From positions 1 through 8,006 of the forward strand of contig JAGYNF010000069.1 in the NCBI GenBank assembly GCA_018400215.1: 8,006 bases of DNA. Reading direction: 5' to 3'. Source of the stretch: Cyanobium sp. M55B138 (GTDB taxonomy: Bacteria; Cyanobacteriota; Cyanobacteriia; PCC-6307; Cyanobiaceae). A model generated the notes under the pieces. The model was given only the letters and a program-made list of their open reading frames with translations, did not search any database and was not told the origin of the DNA. Below, piece after piece: positions 5,696-8,006 of this stretch; position 1 is the first letter of the stretch; each line of letters begins with the position of its first letter. Made by a program: the position numbers and the translations under genes.

Positions 5696-5777
5696 CAGCG
5701 GCACACCACCCCTGGTGCCTCCATCCGTACTACCGAGCCAGGGCAACCGACCTGGCCAGCAAGGCGCCCGGCAAAGG

Positions 5778-5819
5778 GTGTGCATTGCTACAGGGGCGGG
5801 TTCGGGCGATCCTTAGGGT
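5778..5819 (+). promoter_or_regulatory. Candidate NtcA-activated promoter of ntcA (GTG-N8-TAC, -10 TAN3T)
   Basis: GTG at 5778-5780, 8 nt, and TAC at 5789-5791 form an NtcA-type box with one difference from the consensus GTAN8TAC. Exactly 22 nt later lies TAGGGT (5814-5819), matching the TAN3T -10 form of cyanobacterial NtcA-dependent promoters. The box would be centred near -41.5 relative to a start around 5826, the class II activator position. The ntcA ATG would then be about 20 nt into the transcript. This suggests positive autoregulation, which is known for ntcA in other cyanobacteria. Confidence 0.65.
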
Positions 5820-5845
5820 CCGCCCATCTGCCCGCCCCTTTCCCA

Positions 5846-6586
5846 ATGGTTGGCGCCACGCGCGGATTCAGCCGCACAGCCAGCACACCCAGCACCGGGG
5901 CCCCAGGCGCCGTAACGGGGATCGGCACGGCCGGCCAAGGCAGCCAGACCCTGCTGGAGGTGATTCGAAGCCTCAACGGCAGCAACGTGGAGATCGTCGA
6001 ACGCGGCAAGACCATCTTTTTCCCAGGTGACCCCGCCGAGCGGGTCTACCTGCTGCGCCGGGGGGCCGTGCGGCTGTCACGGGTGTACGAGAGCGGCGAG
6101 GAAATCACCGTGGCCCTGCTGCGGGAAAACAGCCTGTTTGGCGTGTTGTCGCTCCTCACCGGCCAGCGCTCCGACCGCTTCTATCACGCGATTGCCTTCA
6201 CCCGGGTGGAGCTGGTGACCGCCCCGGCCACCTCCGTGCGCAAGGCGATCGAACAGGACGCCAGCGTGGGGCTGCTGCTGCTGCAGGGCCTCTCCTCCCG
6301 CATCCTTCAAACGGAGACCATGATCGAAACCCTCACCCACCGCGACATGAGTTCCCGGCTGGTGAGCTTCCTGCTGGTGCTCTGCCGCGACTTCGGCGTG
6401 CCGGGCAACGAGGGGATCACGATCGACCTGCGCCTCTCCCACCAGGCCATCGCCGAGGCGATCGGCTCCACCCGGGTCACCATCACGCGCCTGCTGGGCG
6501 ACCTGCGCCAGGAGGGGCTGCTCCAGATCGACCGCAAGAAGATCACCGTGTTTGATCCGATCGCCCTGGCCAAACGCTTCAACTGA
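5846..6586 (+). CDS. ntcA: Global nitrogen regulator NtcA (CRP/FNR family)
   Basis: This encodes 246 residues from the ATG at 5846. The first 32 or so residues are a Gly/Ser/Thr/Ala-rich extension. The NtcA core starts near [10 protein letters not shown], with [25 protein letters not shown] cyclic-nucleotide-like beta-roll (about 55-127), the dimer helix ([24 protein letters not shown], about 140-163) and a winged HTH ([24 protein letters not shown], about 197-220), ending [10 protein letters not shown]. NtcA binds 2-oxoglutarate and activates nitrogen-assimilation promoters under nitrogen limitation. Identity to known cyanobacterial NtcA is very high by inspection. The frame is open upstream to 5780, but that region overlaps the candidate promoter, so 5846 is preferred. 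Most NtcA proteins are about 222-225 residues, so the extension is extra. Confidence 0.96.
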   Translation: MVGATRGFSRTASTPSTGAPGAVTGIGTAGQGSQTLLEVIRSLNGSNVEIVERGKTIFFPGDPAERVYLLRRGAVRLSRVYESGEEITVALLRENSLFGVLSLLTGQRSDRFYHAIAFTRVELVTAPATSVRKAIEQDASVGLLLLQGLSSRILQTETMIETLTHRDMSSRLVSFLLVLCRDFGVPGNEGITIDLRLSHQAIAEAIGSTRVTITRLLGDLRQEGLLQIDRKKITVFDPIALAKRFN

Positions 6587-6638
6587 GCGGGGTAGCGCCG
6601 CACGCACCGGGGGATACTGGGTCTAGACGAAGAACCCC

Positions 6639-7850
6639 GTGTCGGGCTGGCTGCTGATTTTGGCGCTGCTGGTGCTCGGCGGGGTGCTCGCCACACTGGG
6701 GGACAGGCTCGGCAGCCGTGTGGGCAAAGCGCGGCTGAGCCTCTTCAACCTGCGGCCCCGCCATACGGCGGTGGTGATCACGGTGCTCACCGGCAGCCTG
6801 ATTAGTGCCGTGTCCCTGGGGCTGATGTTGCTGGTGAGCCAGCGGTTGCGCACCGGCCTGTTTGAGCTCGATCAACTGGAGGAGCGCCTGCAACAGGGCC
6901 GCCAGCAGCTCGCCGACAGCCGGGCCCAGCTCCAGGCCAGCCAGGCGGAGGTGGCCCGGGCCCAGCTGGGCCAGCAACGGGTGCAGAGGGAGCTGGCCCA
7001 GGCGGAACAGCGGGCCACGGCCCTGCGCCAGGAGCTGGCCCCCCTGCAGGCTGAGCGCACGCGCCTGCAGACCGAGCGGGACCGGCTCAGCCAGGAGGTG
7101 ACCCGCAGGGATGGTGAGATCCGCCGCACGGAAGCCGAACTGGCCCAACTGGGCCAGCGGATTGAGGCGAGCGCCCAGGAGCTCAATGAGCTGGAAACCA
7201 ACCTGATCGCCCTGCGCCGCGGCGATGTGGTGCTCACCAGCGGCCAACCGCTGGCGAGCGCCAAGGTGAAACTGGAACAACCCGCCCAGGCCCAGGAGGT
7301 GATCACCGCGCTGCTGCAGCAGGCCAACCTCAATGCCTTTCGGCGGGTGCTGCCCGGCGAACCCCCCACCCGCCAGATCCTGCTGGTGCCCAGCAACGAC
7401 ATCGCCAAACTGGAGGAGTTGCTTGGCCGCCCCGGCAGCTGGGTGGTGAGCATCCGCTCCGCCGCCAATGTGCTGCGCGGAGAGCAGCAGGTGCTGGCCT
7501 TCCCCGACCTGCGGCCCAACCGCCGGGTGGTGCGCAGTGGTGAGATTCTGGCCAGCACCACCCTGGAGGGGGAGCTGCGCAATCCCGAGCAGATCGCCCG
7601 GCGCCTCAACCTGCTGATGGCCGCCGCCTATGCGCGGGCCCAGCGCCAGGGCACCCTCACCGATGGCCTGCAGGTGGATGCCAGCCTGTTCAACCAGCTC
7701 AACCGCAGCCTGGCGGATCGACCGAGTGGCCAGGTGGTGCAGCTGGAAGCGGTGGCCATCGACGACGCCGACACCCCGGATCCAATCGCCGTGGAATTGC
7801 GGGTGGCCGGCACCAGCGGGGACGCCCCCCGGCCGCAGCGGCGTCCATGA
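6639..7850 (+). CDS. DUF3084 coiled-coil membrane protein
   Basis: This encodes 403 residues from a GTG at 6639, 52 bp after ntcA. Two hydrophobic segments (about residues 4-20 and 44-66) flank a short basic loop (SRVGKARLSLFNLRPRH). A long Gln/Glu/Arg/Leu-rich coiled coil follows (about 75-190). The C-terminal globular part has ALRRGDVVLTSGQPLASAKV, then LLVPSNDIAKLEELL and VAAAYARAQRQG-like segments (MAAAYARAQRQG). This order of two TM helices, coiled coil and C-terminal domain is that of the DUF3084 family, common in cyanobacteria and without a known function. A bridging or scaffold role at the cytoplasmic membrane is only a guess from shape. Its stop overlaps the next start by ATGA, implying translational coupling to the YqgF-like gene. 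The start places the first TM segment directly at the N-terminus. Confidence 0.85.
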   Translation: MSGWLLILALLVLGGVLATLGDRLGSRVGKARLSLFNLRPRHTAVVITVLTGSLISAVSLGLMLLVSQRLRTGLFELDQLEERLQQGRQQLADSRAQLQASQAEVARAQLGQQRVQRELAQAEQRATALRQELAPLQAERTRLQTERDRLSQEVTRRDGEIRRTEAELAQLGQRIEASAQELNELETNLIALRRGDVVLTSGQPLASAKVKLEQPAQAQEVITALLQQANLNAFRRVLPGEPPTRQILLVPSNDIAKLEELLGRPGSWVVSIRSAANVLRGEQQVLAFPDLRPNRRVVRSGEILASTTLEGELRNPEQIARRLNLLMAAAYARAQRQGTLTDGLQVDASLFNQLNRSLADRPSGQVVQLEAVAIDDADTPDPIAVELRVAGTSGDAPRPQRRP

Positions 7851-8006
7851 CCCGCCTGGGGCCGGCCGGCCTGGATCCCGGTCGCAGCAAATGTGGCCTG
7901 GCCCTGGCCGATGCCAGCGGCGAAACCATCCTCAGCGCAGCCATCCTCAGCCCCGACGCCAGCCTGGCCCTGCTGCGGCGCTGGCACGGGCAGGGGCTCA
8001 GCCAGG
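7847..8006 (+). CDS. YqgF/RuvC-like RNase H-fold nuclease, 3' end beyond window
   Basis: Only the first 53 codons are present. The ATG overlaps the DUF3084 stop (ATGA). The start reads MTRLGPAGLDPGRSKCGLALAD, in which GLDPGRSKCGLAL matches the first beta strand of YqgF/RuvX-type RNase H-fold proteins; D10 would be the first metal-binding Asp. YqgF proteins process pre-16S rRNA, and some were annotated as putative Holliday junction resolvases. The rest of the active site lies outside the window, so which role applies cannot be judged. Placement after DUF3084 and the 4-bp overlap suggest one operon. Confidence 0.75.
   Translation, partial: MTRLGPAGLDPGRSKCGLALADASGETILSAAILSPDASLALLRRWHGQGLSQ

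Noticed and set aside
5671..5750. Other GTA triplets in the divergent gap as NtcA boxes
   Set aside because: None is followed by TAC after 8 nt; only 5778-5791 fits (as GTG-N8-TAC).
5780..5845. Upstream in-frame start for ntcA at 5780
   Set aside because: It overlaps the candidate NtcA box and -10 element, and the added residues resemble no NtcA N-terminus.
6579..7280. Minus-strand open frame opposite DUF3084
   Set aside because: Its Leu/Gln/Ala-rich repetitive translation is the antisense of a coiled-coil sequence.
1..8006. HIP1 octamers, CRISPR repeats, tRNA genes, IS ends or prophage
   Set aside because: Reading both strands I found near-matches such as cgatcgcc but no exact GCGATCGC, no regularly spaced repeats, no tRNA-like cloverleaf and no transposase. 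The intein is the only mobile element recognised.

Overview
The window looks like a chromosomal segment from a GC-rich alpha-cyanobacterium (Cyanobium / Synechococcus type). This is inferred from a near-canonical NtcA, a TxlA/HCF164-type thioredoxin, an NIL-domain ferredoxin, a DUF3084 protein, a ThyX/Dcd pair, very high GC, mostly absent Shine-Dalgarno motifs, and no exact GCGATCGC (HIP1) octamer found on reading. No tRNA, rRNA, CRISPR array, insertion sequence or prophage gene was recognised. Genes fill almost the whole window, and the only intergenic gap over about 100 bp is 5645-5845.

Layout. 1-867 (+) is the 3' part of a soluble lytic murein transglycosylase gene. It ends 53 bp inside a convergent minus-strand gene for a small membrane protein (815-1261). 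That gene lies just downstream of an NIL-domain 2x[4Fe-4S] ferredoxin (1271-1684, -). Divergent from the ferredoxin is txlA (1759-2334, +), followed 7 bp later by thyX (2342-4432, +). Convergent to thyX is dcd (4479-5072, -), which sits 11 bp downstream of a CobO-like P-loop-fold gene (5084-5644, -). After a 201-bp divergent regulatory gap come ntcA (5846-6586, +), a DUF3084 coiled-coil membrane protein (6639-7850, +), and the start of a YqgF/RuvC-like nuclease gene that overlaps it by ATGA (7847 to the window end).

The main unusual element is a 455-residue intein inside ThyX. It is inserted in the ThyX signature motif, immediately before the motif serine, which doubles as the +1 extein residue. 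The intein keeps intact splicing blocks (Cys1, TxxH, terminal His-Asn, Ser+1) and an intact-looking HNH homing nuclease. Between them lie two tandem copies of a helix-turn-helix plus 'PWN' module with an exact 63-residue period. ThyX (dUMP to dTMP) and Dcd (dCTP to dUTP) belong to the same dTMP supply route and face each other across a short interval. That interval carries an exact 18-bp direct repeat and a hairpin, possibly a bidirectional terminator.

Upstream of ntcA there is a GTG-N8-TAC box followed exactly 22 nt later by a TAN3T -10 element. This is the geometry of a class II NtcA-activated promoter, so it suggests autoregulation and fixes the likely ntcA start at 5846. The CobO-like protein lacks the Walker A lysine and is probably not a working corrinoid adenosyltransferase.
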